Positions 47,264-55,909 of a stretch of 64,000 nt of DNA are shown here, piece after piece. The notes under the pieces are model-generated. The model searched no databases, was not told where the DNA came from, and saw nothing but the letters and a program-made list of their open reading frames with translations. Each line of letters begins with the position of its first letter. Within the stretch, counting starts at the first letter, position 1. A program made the position numbers and the translations under genes. This stretch comes from Paulinella micropora (taxonomy: Eukaryota; Cercozoa; Imbricatea; Euglyphida; Paulinellidae), in the NCBI GenBank assembly GCA_019918135.1, contig WBZZ01002865.1, positions 62,001 to 126,000 on the forward strand, written 5' to 3'.

Positions 47264-47560
47264 ATGCCTTGTCTTGGTGCACAGATGACAACCAGACGAA
47301 TCGACTCGACGGAATTTTCCTCTCGCGCCCAACGCGCGCTCAAACGAGAATACGTTATTGCTTGCACTACGTTAAGTGTGCTAACTGACAAATATAACGG
47401 ACTGATGTATCGCTATCTGTGGACTTTAGATGGAGATGCAGATGAACAAAACCAATTAGATCTTGTGACTGATAGCATAATAACCCTGCAGCAGCAATTA
47501 ACTGAAATGCGTCGGAATCTAGTATCTTTACCTCCAGTGCATTTTACAATCGACTGCTAG
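47264..47560 (+). CDS. small hypothetical protein, 98 aa
   Basis: The ATG at 47264 (MPCLGAQMTTRRIDS) was chosen because upstream in-frame sequence is low-complexity repeat; a second ATG at 47285 is possible. The protein is largely helical (SSRAQRALKREYVIACTTLSVLTDKYN; DSIITLQQQLTEMRRNL) and acidic in the middle (TLDGDADEQNQLDL). Its codons are more AT-rich than those of the F-box genes. No family recognised. Confidence 0.55.
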   Translation: MPCLGAQMTTRRIDSTEFSSRAQRALKREYVIACTTLSVLTDKYNGLMYRYLWTLDGDADEQNQLDLVTDSIITLQQQLTEMRRNLVSLPPVHFTIDC

Positions 47561-47774
47561 CAGAAGAATCTGCGGCAAAAAATATTAAAAAAAACTTCTT
47601 TAACTTGGACAAGTTTCGGACGATCGCCCCCCGCGACTAGTATTGTACGCCCTTAGCTTCGTTTTTGGGCACCGAGACGCCAGAGTCGTAGCATAGAGCT
47701 AGCCGGAACTGTGCCTCGTCGCTACCTTGCAACGCCGCCTTCTCGAAGAATTCAAACGCATCCCAAAAAAAAAA

Positions 47775-47966
47775 TTCTACTTTTCATATTTTTCATATTT
47801 CCGCAGATCTTGCGCACAGCGCTCCAGCGCAGCCCTGCGGCGGATGGATGGGTGGTGGTCATGTGCACCAAGTGGACAAGGGCTCACAACCCCGACGGCG
47901 TCATGTCGAAGCCATGGCTCGGCCACCGTGCACAAAGTCAGAATAATATGAAAAATATGAAATCAG
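47775..47966 (+). mobile_element. MITE-like inverted-repeat element, copy a (complete)
   Basis: Left end TTCATATTTTTCATATTT with CCGCAGATCTTGCGCA, core CTGCGGCGGATGGATGGG, GGTGGACAAGG, CCCCGACGGCGTC, GCCATGGCTCGGCCACCGTG, and right end ATATGAAAAATATGAAATCAG, the complement of the left end. Followed by CGACAACCAAAGAAACAGACG and purine tracts. No transposase. Confidence 0.85.
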
Positions 47967-48159
47967 TAAAAAAAAATTTTTCCCCGACAACCAAAGAAAC
48001 AGACGGGCAAGGGAAAGGGGGGAAGGCAAAAGGAGGAAGAAAGAGGAAGTGGAGGAGGGAAGGAGAAGGGAGTGCTCCTCCCCCCCCCCCCCGTTCCCCC
48101 CTCTTCCTATTGTCCCCTGTTACCTCCCTCGTCCCTTGTTTGCGCGTGCAAACGCATCC

Positions 48160-48365
48160 AAAAAATTTTTTTTTCTACTTTTCATATTTTTCATATTTTC
48201 GCAGATCTTGCGCACCGTGCTCCAGCGCAGCCCTGCGGCAGATGGATGGGCGGTGGTCAATGTACCAGGTGGACAAGGGCCTCACGACCCCGACGGCGTC
48301 ATGTCGGAGCCATGGCTCGGCCACCGTGCGCAAGACCTGCGGAAATATGAAAAATATGAAATCAG
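48160..48365 (+). mobile_element. MITE-like inverted-repeat element, copy b (complete)
   Basis: This is the best-preserved copy. The outer ~43 bases of each side are reverse complements with few mismatches (…GCAGATCTTGCGCACCGTG / CACCGTGCGCAAGACCTGC…). Preceded by GTTTGCGCGTGCAAACGC, itself a palindrome, and followed by GCCCGACAACCAAA. Confidence 0.9.
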
Positions 48366-48782
48366 GAAAAAAAATTTTGCCCGACAACCAAAAAACCAGA
48401 CAGGGGAAGGGGGAAGTGGGGAAAGCCAAGGGGAGGAAGAAAGAGGAAGGGGAGGAGGGAAGGGGAGGGGAGTGCTCCTCTCCGTCCCCTTTCCCTACCC
48501 TGCCTCGACCCCTTTGACATTGCTGGTACAAGTTACACTTCAGCGTCTTCAAACTTTTGTCAAGGATTTTATTAAATTTTTCTTTGTACACCGGCGAAGC
48601 GTGCCCCCTGCCCTCCCCCTTCCTTCTCCTGCTCCCTGTTCTCAGTGCCAAGTGTAAAACTTTGTCAAGGATTTTTTTAATAATTTTTTGTACATTCTTT
48701 GCGCGCCCCCGCCCCTGCCTCTTCCCACTCCCACTCCCGGTTCTCAGACGGGGGACTAAAGACAATCCGTGCTCCCCCCCCC
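48366..48782. repeat. purine/pyrimidine tracts and two reversed CACTGAGAACTAGG-family repeats
   Basis: TACAAGTTACACTTCAGCGTC, ACTTTTGTCAAGGATTT (48520-48580) and TTCTCAGTGCCAAGTGTAAA, ACTTTGTCAAGGATTT (48640-48690) are reverse-strand copies of that family. No gene. Confidence 0.6.
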
Positions 48783-48925
48783 CAGCCCGACCCTGTGGCG
48801 GATGGATGGACGGTGGTCAATGTATCGGGTGGACAGGAGCCTCACGACCCCCGACGGCGCCCCGTCCGTGCCATGGCCCGGCCACCGTGCGCAAAATAAG
48901 AAAAATATGAAAAATATGAAACGAA
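48783..48925 (+). mobile_element. MITE-like element, copy c (left end missing)
   Basis: The core from CCCTGTGGCGGATGGATGG to the right end ATGAAAAATATGAAACG is present, without the left terminal repeat. Confidence 0.75.
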
Positions 48926-49084
48926 GAATTTTTTTTGCCCGATAACCAAAGAAACAGACGGGGCAAGGGGAAGGGGGGAGGCAAAGATGAGGAAGAAAGA
49001 GGAAGGGGCTCCTCCGTGCGGGCCGGCCCCCCCCCCTCCCCCATTCTTCCCACACCTCTTTCACCTTTTTTTTATGATTTTTTT

Positions 49085-49108
49085 TTTCTTTTGCTAGCCA
49101 AACGGCAC
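49085..49108 (+). promoter_or_regulatory. pyrimidine tract and acceptor-like CTAG before a start codon
   Basis: TTTTTTTCTTTTGCTAG lies about 10 bases before the ATG. It has the form of a 3' splice site. A similar arrangement is seen before 34038 and 60446. Confidence 0.35.
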
Positions 49109-50476
49109 ATGAAGAAGCAGGCGCGGGCGAGAAAGCGCCAGAAAACAACGCTTGCGCCACACGCGCCGCCGCCGGCGGACGTGGTCAGGCTGCTGCTTTC
49201 GTTTCTGCCGCACATCGAGCTGTTCCGCCTGCGGGGTGTGTCGCGCGGCGGTCTGTGGGGCTCGGCCCTCTGGTGGCCGCGGGAACTGCTGCTGCCCTGC
49301 CTTCCACCAGCGCGAGCGTTGTTTGCGCTGCAGGAGCGCGGCACAGTGATTGCCGACGCGGTCTTGGACACCACGGCGTTCGAGCGTTCGGGGAACCTCG
49401 CGCAGTGCGCCGACTGCCTGCACGGCGCCCGGTCGCTGCGCGTGGTGTCGTGGAGCAGGTCGGCGCGCGACGACGACATCAGGGCCCTGGCCGGACTCAC
49501 GGGCCTGGAGCAGCTGTCGTTCGAGTACTGCCGGGGATTTTCCACTGCAGTTTTGTCGCCGCTAGCCGCGCTGGTCCGGCTGCGCCGAGTTCGCTTCTTC
49601 AACTGTGGCTGGCTGCCCTTCCTGGGCTGGCTCGCGCAGCTACCGGCGCTAGCAGGGCTTGACCTGGCAGGCTCGAACCACGAACGCGGCGAGCTCGACG
49701 CTCTGCTGCGGCTGCTGCCGCGGTTGCGCACGTTGACGCTGCCAGACTACCAGAGTGAAATTTGTCCCGAGGGGCTGGCGCAGCTCTCCGAGCTCAGGAG
49801 CCTGCGGTTTCCTTCGACACACTCCGTGTGCCGGACAGTGCTGCCCGTGCTGGCGCGCTTGGTGCGTCTGCAAAGTCTGAGCCTCCAGTACTGTGCGATC
49901 GAGGCTCGGGACGTGGCGGACATGCTAGAATGCCTGGCGCGCTTGCAGGAGCTGCGGTTTCTAGCCTGGCACGACACCTTTGGCATGCTCGACGACAAGT
50001 TGTCTGCAGACATCAGCGTCAGGCTGCGCGTCGAGAGCTTGACGCTCTGTAACGCGGCGCTGCGCTCTTCGAGCTTTTCCCGCTGCTTTCCTAAGCTGCG
50101 TGTGCTGACCTTGACCAAGGCGTTATTCTTGGCGGAAATAGATCACGTGGTGGCCACGGCCGAGAGTGTCTTTCTGTCTGACTGCCTCTGCTTGTCCCCG
50201 CTGCGGTTCGGCGCCGCGCCCCAACTACAGGCGCTAAAGATCACCGACTGCGCGTCTGAGCTGGACCTGGGGGGAATGGGCCCCTCGCCCCGCCTGCGCG
50301 TGTTGGAGTTGGAGCGCGTAGACAGTGTTTCAAACTTGTTTGCCCTAGCGGGCTGCCCGGGGCTGGCGCGCCTGAGCTTGAGGGAGGTCCCGCTCGACGA
50401 GCAGAACCTTCGGGACCTGCAGCTTTTGGGTGAAAAAAAGAGCATTGCGTGCGAAATTTCAGGCGCGCACTTGTAG
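49109..50476 (+). CDS. F-box/leucine-rich-repeat protein, 455 aa
   Basis: The ATG at 49109 begins MKKQARARKRQ. The basic start is followed by an F-box-like segment (PPADVVRLLLSFLPHIELFRLRGVSRGGLW, about 18-50). LRRs follow (LEQLSFEYCRG, LRRVRFFNCG, LAGLDLAGS, LRTLTLPDYQ, LQSLSLQYCA, LQALKITDCA, LRVLELERVD, LARLSLREVP). It is a full-length paralogue of 10623-12002. Likely an SCF adaptor. Intact. A 5' piece of this gene has been copied to 62756-62970, attached to a MITE-like right end. Confidence 0.85.
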   Translation: MKKQARARKRQKTTLAPHAPPPADVVRLLLSFLPHIELFRLRGVSRGGLWGSALWWPRELLLPCLPPARALFALQERGTVIADAVLDTTAFERSGNLAQCADCLHGARSLRVVSWSRSARDDDIRALAGLTGLEQLSFEYCRGFSTAVLSPLAALVRLRRVRFFNCGWLPFLGWLAQLPALAGLDLAGSNHERGELDALLRLLPRLRTLTLPDYQSEICPEGLAQLSELRSLRFPSTHSVCRTVLPVLARLVRLQSLSLQYCAIEARDVADMLECLARLQELRFLAWHDTFGMLDDKLSADISVRLRVESLTLCNAALRSSSFSRCFPKLRVLTLTKALFLAEIDHVVATAESVFLSDCLCLSPLRFGAAPQLQALKITDCASELDLGGMGPSPRLRVLELERVDSVSNLFALAGCPGLARLSLREVPLDEQNLRDLQLLGEKKSIACEISGAHL

Positions 50477-50655
50477 CTGTGGGGGCGAGGGAGGCAAGCG
50501 CCCAAGTGTACGAGCAGGCGCGCACGTGGCCGGTACTTGTTTTGCAATCTCATTCCAGGGGGGTTCCTATCTAAAGGCTCGGGCCGGGGGAGAAGCATGT
50601 TTGCACACAAGTAGATTTTTTATTAAAAATACGTTGGTTGCATCATCTCTTTACC
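50477..50655. other. intergenic, 3' regions of convergent genes
   Basis: It holds AGATTTTTTATTAAAAATACG near 50610-50632, an AT palindrome like other gene ends here. No other signal. Confidence 0.4.
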
Positions 50656-52278
50656 TCACCCGCCAAAGATGTCTTTTCCGTTGGTCGGGTAGATAATCTG
50701 CCCATCGTACCGCAGCTGCAACTTGCTGCGCGCCGAGGCGGCGGCTTGCGCCAGGGGCTGGGGCAAGATCTGCCCGCAACCCCGCAAATGCAACGTGCGC
50801 AGCGAAGGCTGAACTAGCAACGGGGCCAGGTCTTCCAAGGTCAGGCTTGTACCGCAGTCGATCGTCACTTTGCGCAGCGCAGGGAAATGCAGCAGCGCGC
50901 CGAAACCCTCCAGGCGCTCGCAGCTATACAGGGACAGCTCTTATATAGAGCGCACGGGTGGTAATTCGTGCAGGTCCAAGGGGCGTCCCCATCGCCCGAG
51001 TTGCAGTACCTCCAACCGCGCACAGTACTCCAGCGGTCCTAGGCTAGCAAAGTGCTCGCAACCCCGCAACGTCAGTTCGCGTAGAGCCGGCAGGCGCGGT
51101 AGTTCGTGCAGGCTGGTGATGCCAGCGCAGTCCAGTAGCTCCAGCTTTCTCAGCGACTGGCACAAACCTAGTATGCCCAGGTCCGTGCTAGTTAGGCCCG
51201 GGCAGGGCTCGAGTTGCAGCTCTATCAGCGGCAGGCGGGCCAGCGTGTGCAGCAGCGTTCCGTCGGCTGCAGAGACCTTGATCTTGAGGCTCTGCAGCTG
51301 GCGTAGCTGCAGCAAGCCCCGCAGACCCGGGCCCTGGATGCCATCGCAATCCGATAGGTCTAGTTCGCGGAGGGCCGGGAGATCTGACAGCCCCGCCACA
51401 AAGGCATCCGTCACAGAGCGACAGGCGTGCAGGTCCAGGCGTTTAAGTTGGGTAAGTTCCCTGAGCGGAGCCAGATTGATGACGTCGTCGTCCGTCAACT
51501 CCAGGGCCAGCGACAGCTCGTACAGCTGCAGCGCTTCGAGCTGGCGTAGCTGGCGCACGCATTCTATCCCCTCTTGGTTGATGATGTGCGCAAAGGTTAT
51601 TTCTAGCCGCCGGAGGGAGCCGAGATGGCGCAGGTGTACTAGCCCGGGGCCTTGCACTTCAAAACAACCCCGCAAGTGGAGGTGCTCTAGTGACACCAAG
51701 GCCCCGAGGTGGGCCAGATCGGCGTCTGTCCAGCTGTCACACCAGGCCACGGTCAGTTTTCGGAGCGCAGCCGGCTCCGCCAGACTTGCCAGATCTCGGT
51801 AGGTCAAGCGCGGGATCCGCTTCAACTCCAGCTCCTCGACCGAGGCGGGGCTGGACAGCATACTTGGAAGTTGGCATTTCAGGCGCGAGTTGCTGCGCAC
51901 TGACAGCTTCTGTACTCGCAGACCCCGCAGCAGGTCGATGGGTCTGGCGAGAGAACTGCGCTGCACTCTATAGCCACGACCCCGGGCCACCACTGTTACG
52001 CTGCCGAGGCTCGTTACACCCGCTGCGCGCAGGCCAAGGACTATGTTGCAGTGCTCTGCCCGGTGCAGGACGAGCTCGGTCGGTGGTACATAACCCCGCC
52101 ACCACCGCGGGACCAGGGCTCGCAGCTGCCGGTCGCACAGGGCCAGCCACACTAGGCTGGCAGGCACGAAGTCCCTCACGAGCCACCAGACACCCTCGGG
52201 CAAGGATAACAGCCGGTTGGCGGGCGCGTCGCAGCGGCGCTTGCGGGGTCTCTCTCTTTTGTGGTGCTGGCCCGACAT
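50656..52278 (-). CDS. F-box-like/leucine-rich-repeat protein (AMN1-like LRRs), about one break
   Basis: The ATG at 52278 begins MSGQHHKRERPRKRRC (basic). An F-box-like LLSLPEGVWWLVRDFVPASLVWLALCDRQLRALV lies at about 22-55. At least ten LRRs follow, several of the cysteine-containing type (LRKLTVAWCDSWTDADLAHL, LEHLHLRGCFEVQGPGLVHL, LKRLDLHACRSVTDAFVAGL, LRELDLSDCDGIQGPGLRGL). The coding signal carries on to the LRR-like C-terminus (LRTLHLRGCGQIL) ending at 50656, with about one interruption, so the protein may be made in shortened form. The fragment at 29335-29560 is a relative. Confidence 0.75.
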
Positions 52279-52564
52279 GCCAGGCAGTAGGGAAGTGGGG
52301 AGAACACTGGGAGCGGAGAAATGAGGTTGTTTACCTTAGGGGTGAGCGGGCTCGAAAGCCGGCACGCTCCCCCCCTGGGGGGGGGGGGGGCACGGAACGC
52401 GTACTTTGATTTTTTTTTGGGGGGGGGGAGGAATTGTGGGGACGGAACAAGAGTGATTGCAAGAATGTACCCAAATTCTTCTCGTCTTGTTTACGGTATG
52501 GATTCAAAAAATGTGAATTTTAATTCGATGCCACGACATTTCGGCAGCGGCCTTTAATGTTTGT
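52279..52564. other. intergenic, no gene seen
   Basis: It contains a G-run (52378-52390) and a second near 52420-52430, and unique AT-rich sequence before the 3' end of the next minus-strand gene. Confidence 0.4.
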
Positions 52565-53209
52565 TCACTCGCGAATTTGCGCTCTGACCAGCTCATGCGT
52601 GCAATCGGATAAATGCTTGAGTAGAGCTTGCAACTCGGCACGGTACGCCTCATCTTGGAGCAGGACAGAGTTGCGACAGCGCAGAAGAATATCCACGGAC
52701 CCCACACTGAGCGTGGCTGTTGCGTTGGGATACTTCAGCTTAGATAACTCTTTCTCCACCTCGCCAACCTTGGCGATCAGGCGGGGTACACACGCCTCCC
52801 GCAAGCGATGAAGAACTCGCTTTTGCCACGACGCACACCCATCCATCCAGCACAGATATCTCTTGATCGCAGCCTCCGATTCTCCGTCGGGGCTATCCGG
52901 CAGAACGTTGGTCGACCAGGGCGCAGCACATACAAAGGGAGGGCCGTAGCACGCGGGGAGCATGTAGGGCCAGAAATGAGCAAAGTCCTCCCCTGCAAAT
53001 ACTTCATACAATCCACCCACGTCCTCGTCAAACAATTCGTTAGCATGCTGGAACCGCGTGTAAGCAGCCTTGTAATCGAGTTGAAGTTTGGCCAGGGCTT
53101 CGTCGGGTCGCGGGGCTGGCGCGTCTTCGTCTTGCAACAGCTTGGCGCGTTTAGCTGCACGAGCTGCCCGGGCAGACACACGTCGTCGTCGTTGGGCGGC
53201 AAAGAGCAT
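52565..53209 (-). CDS. hypothetical protein, 214 aa
   Basis: The ATG at 53209 (MLFAAQRRRRVSARAARAAKRAKLLQ) was preferred; the open frame runs on upstream into unique sequence. The Arg-rich start with KRAKL resembles a nuclear signal and is shared in outline with 12458-12905. The body has FDEDVGGLYEVFAGEDFAHFWPYMLPACYGPPF and a helical C-terminus (EVEKELSKLKYPN; LQALLKHLSDCTHELV). No family recognised. Intact. Confidence 0.75.
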   Translation of the reverse strand: MLFAAQRRRRVSARAARAAKRAKLLQDEDAPAPRPDEALAKLQLDYKAAYTRFQHANELFDEDVGGLYEVFAGEDFAHFWPYMLPACYGPPFVCAAPWSTNVLPDSPDGESEAAIKRYLCWMDGCASWQKRVLHRLREACVPRLIAKVGEVEKELSKLKYPNATATLSVGSVDILLRCRNSVLLQDEAYRAELQALLKHLSDCTHELVRAQIRE

Positions 53210-53389
53210 GTCGAAAGACAAACAGAAATCTAAAATAACAGGTTGTACAGTACAAAGAAAAGTAAGTACAAAAGTCTCGCCAAGGGAGAAGGGGACAGAG
53301 GGGGGCTTAGTGGAGGCACAAGATAAATTTAAAGGAGAGGGAAGGGGAGGTGCAAGCACATTCTGTCTTTGACACCCCCCCCCCTACCC

Positions 53390-53466
53390 CCCGGCGGCGT
53401 CCTGTTCGTGCCATGGCGCGGCCACTGTGAGCAAGATTTTGCGGAAATATGAAAAATATGAAACGA
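53390..53466 (+). mobile_element. MITE-like element, copy d (right half)
   Basis: From GGCGGCGTCCTGTTCGTGCC to GCGGAAATATGAAAAATATG. The left half is absent. Confidence 0.7.
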
Positions 53467-53590
53467 GGAAATTTTTTACTTTTGCCCGACAACCAAAGAA
53501 ACAGACTGGGGGGGGGGGGGGAGGAGGGGGAGGGCAGTGCCCCCCCCCCCCGTCTCTCGGTTCCCCCTTGCCCCCTGCTATCTCCCACCT

Positions 53591-53695
53591 CCTGCAGATC
53601 TTGCGCACCGCGCTCCAGCACGACCCTGTGGCGGATTGATGGGCGGTGGTCGCTGCTCACGATCCCCGACGGTGCCCTGTCCGTGCCATGGAAGA
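53591..53695 (+). mobile_element. MITE-like element, copy e (internal part)
   Basis: From TGCAGATCTTGCGCACCGCG through GTGGCGGATTGATGGG to CCCTGTCCGTGCCATGG; neither AT-rich end is present. The piece at 62222-62334 has the same right boundary (GCCATGGAAGAAGCACGAAT), suggesting a shared subfamily. Confidence 0.7.
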
Positions 53696-53824
53696 AGCAC
53701 GAATTGTCTTTGTCTTTCCCCCCTGTCTGAGAATCGGGAGCGGGAGGGAAGGGGCAGGGAGAAGGCAAGAAAGTACAAAACAAAATGTACCTAAAAAGTC
53801 TCGAGAAGGGAGAGGGGGGGGGGG

Positions 53825-53960
53825 CTGAACAGAGGCGTTTCATGTATTTATTTTTTTGTGTAGCTTGGATACGAGGAGGGGAGGGAGAGCGCGCCAAGAA
53901 AGTTCGAAAAAGAATACGCTGAATTCAAGCTCGCTGGTCTTACAGTTGGCACTGAGAAAT

Positions 53961-53965
<5 letters not shown>
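53825..53965 (+). repeat. GGCGTTTCATGTATTTA repeat and CACTGAGAACTAGG-family repeat
   Basis: CAGAGGCGTTTCATGTATTT occurs at 53830, then GAATACGCTGAATTCAAGCTC, GGTCTTACAGTTGGCACTGA at 53915-53960. Confidence 0.65.
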
Positions 53966-53998
<33 letters not shown>

Positions 53999-54135
53999 AG
54001 CCCTGCTCTGAGCCGATGTCCAAGCCGGTGTCCGATTCGTAGCAGACGGCGAGCCTCCACTGCGTCAATAAAGTGCGAAAAACCTTTTTCATGAAAGTTC
54101 GACGGTCTTACACTTGGCACGGAAAATTAGGAGAG
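53966..54135 (+). repeat. (GA)n and dispersed repeat ACAAGCCCTGCTCTGAGCC, copy 2
   Basis: GA repeats (53968-53997), then the same ~80-bp order as at 28888-28970 (GACAAGCCCTGCTCTGAGCC ... CAGACGGCGAGCC), then GAAAGTTCGACGGTCTTACA, CTTGGCAC of the CACTGAGAACTAGG family. Confidence 0.75.
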
Positions 54136-54159
54136 CGAGAGGGAAGAAGCATGGGAATA

Positions 54160-54350
54160 GAGCGCCAGGAAAGTGCAAAAAAAAAGTTTTTTTAATTAAA
54201 ACTCGACAAAGTCTTACACTTGACACTGGGGCGGGGAGAGGGGGCTTAGTGGAGGCGTTCATGTATTTATTTTTTTTTGTAGCTTCTACGCCCTTCCCCT
54301 CCTCCTTCCCCTGTTCCTTGAGTCCCTGGGCTCAGTGCCATCTTCTTAGT
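54160..54350 (+). repeat. CACTGAGAACTAGG-family repeat followed by the GGCGTTCATGTATTTA repeat
   Basis: AAGTTTTTTTAATTAAAACT, CGACAAAGTCTTACACTTGA, CACTGGGGCGG is the fullest copy; then GTGGAGGCGTTCATGTATTT, TAGCTTCTACGCCC, and a weak GAGTCCCTGGGCTCAG palindrome. Confidence 0.7.
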
Positions 54351-54392
54351 TTTTCTTCAGTTCTTCCCTCCTGCTCTTTGAGTCCCCCTGGC

Positions 54393-54525
54393 TGCGGCGG
54401 ATGGATGGGCGGTGGTCAATGTACCAGGTGGACAAGGGCCTCACGACCCCGACGGCGTCCTGTCCATACCATGGCTCAGCCACCGTGCGCAAGGTCTGAA
54501 AAATATAAAAAATATGACATCAGGA
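54393..54525 (+). mobile_element. MITE-like element, copy f (left end missing)
   Basis: From TGCGGCGGATGGATGGGCGG to AAAATATGACATCAGG. Followed by GACAACCAAAGAAGCAAACG as at the other copies. Confidence 0.8.
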
Positions 54526-54734
54526 AAAAAAATTTTGCTTGACAACCAAAGAAGCAAACGGACAAGGGGAGGGGGGAGGCAAAGGGAGGGAGAAAGAGGA
54601 AGGAAAGGGGGGAAGGGGAGGGGAGTGCTCCTTCCCCCCCCCCCCCCGTTCCCCCCTCTTCCCCTTGTCCCCCTGTTACCCCCCCTCGTCCCTTGTTTGC
54701 GCGTGCAAACAGATCCCAAAAAAATTTTTTTTTT

Positions 54735-54915
54735 CTACTTTTCATATTCCAGCAGATATTTCCGCAGATCTTGCGCACTGTGCTCCAGCGCAGCCCTGCG
54801 GCGGATGGATGGGCGGTGGTCGATGTACAAGGTGGACAAGGGCTCACGACGACCCGACGGCGCCCTGTCGAAGCCATGGCTCGGCCACCGTGCGCAAGGT
54901 CCGAACAATATGAAA
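54735..54915 (+). mobile_element. MITE-like element, copy g
   Basis: Left end CTACTTTTCATATTCC, CGCAGATCTTGCGCACTGTG, core, and a shortened right end (GTGCGCAAGGTCCGAACAAT, ATGAAAG). Preceded by TTGTTTGCGCGTGCAAACAG. Confidence 0.8.
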
Positions 54916-54959
54916 GAAGAGGAAAAAAAATTCTTTGCCCGACAACCAAAGAGACGCGG

Positions 54960-55103
54960 AGGATATAGGATTGCAGCGCTGGGGTGCCGGGCTGTAAAAA
55001 TTATTTTGTCTGAGGCCGGAGCGGCCGGTCTATTTTTCCGGCAAAGTTACCAAGCCAAAAATACCCTAGATCGAGTTTTTAATTTTCGCAAGTGCATTTT
55101 TTT
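54960..55103. other. intergenic, no gene seen
   Basis: Unique sequence with TTTTTCCGGCAAAGTTACC and an AT-rich end next to the 3' end of the minus-strand gene. Confidence 0.35.
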
Positions 55104-55532
55104 TCAGGCAAGCGCAGGCGCCGCCCCGCTCTGTTCTAGACGTTCCAACAGCCTGACATACTTGGCCCTGGCCAGGCCCAGCGCGTCCAGCAGCAGCCCC
55201 CAAGCGTTACTGTCAATATACCCGCCAAGGTCCAGGGTGCTCTCGCCGTTCAGGCACTGAAACGCCATGTAGGCCTCCCGGATCAAGCAATCGCCCCCTA
55301 GCTCCTCGAAGGCTTCCTCCGCATAAAAGCGCGCCTGCTCTGTGCGGCGGTGGTTTTCCACAAACTGCTGTAGCCGGGCGCAGATGCTGAGGTGCTTCTC
55401 CTGTAGCAGGGCCGCGTACCTCTCGCCCCGAGTGCGGTCATCAGTTTGGAGGGCCAGGTGGAATGCCTGCCGGATCTCTTCGCGCTCTTTGTCTAGGACC
55501 TGCAAACTCTCCTCATCCCAGGGCCGTGGCAC
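55104..55532 (-). CDS. hypothetical helical protein, ~142 aa, start unclear
   Basis: The frame starts PRPWDEESLQVLDKEREEIRQAF with a GTG and no nearby ATG. A pyrimidine-rich CTGGCCTTGCAG lies about 45 bases upstream on the coding strand and could be a splice acceptor, giving a missing first exon. The protein looks all-helical and charged (LALQTDDRTRGERYAALLQEKHLSICARLQQFVENHRRTEQARFYAEEAFEEL), with LARAKYVRLLERLEQ at the end. No family recognised. Confidence 0.6.
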   Translation of the reverse strand: MPRPWDEESLQVLDKEREEIRQAFHLALQTDDRTRGERYAALLQEKHLSICARLQQFVENHRRTEQARFYAEEAFEELGGDCLIREAYMAFQCLNGESTLDLGGYIDSNAWGLLLDALGLARAKYVRLLERLEQSGAAPALA

Positions 55533-55804
55533 CTCAGCCGCTACCGGGGGCTTGGTCCGGCCTGCAAGGCCAGACCCAAGGTGTGTGCGCGTGCGTGTGT
55601 ATGTGTGTGTGTTCTCTTTCTTTGCTTTTGGGGGGTGGACCTTTCCGCGGCTTGCGACTAGCTATTTGGAGAGCAAGATGCTTTCTGGGCGCCGTGCCCC
55701 CCGTGCGACTAAGAGCCAAAGTCTTCCAGCGACCCATAGGAAAGGCAAGAAGAAATTAGGTGGCGATGACTGCACAAAGCCTATTCTTGGGTCGTTCCTC
55801 CTCG

Positions 55805-55840
55805 GAAGGGGGGGGGGGGCGCCCCCCCCCCCCACCCCGG
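55805..55840. repeat. G-run/GGCGCC/C-run palindrome
   Basis: A run of about 11 G, GCGCC, and a run of about 11 C form a perfect hairpin, like those at 7430 and 60225. Confidence 0.8.
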
Positions 55841-55909
55841 CGCGCGCCCTTCTCGACTCGTGCAAGTTGCCTCCTTCTTTTTTGTAGTTGGCAGGTAGGA
55901 CGACGAAAA

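Noticed and set aside
52565-53359. Longer start at 53359 for the 214-aa protein
   Set aside because: The extra residues are non-basic and unsupported; the ATG at 53209 begins the Arg/Lys-rich part seen in a related start.
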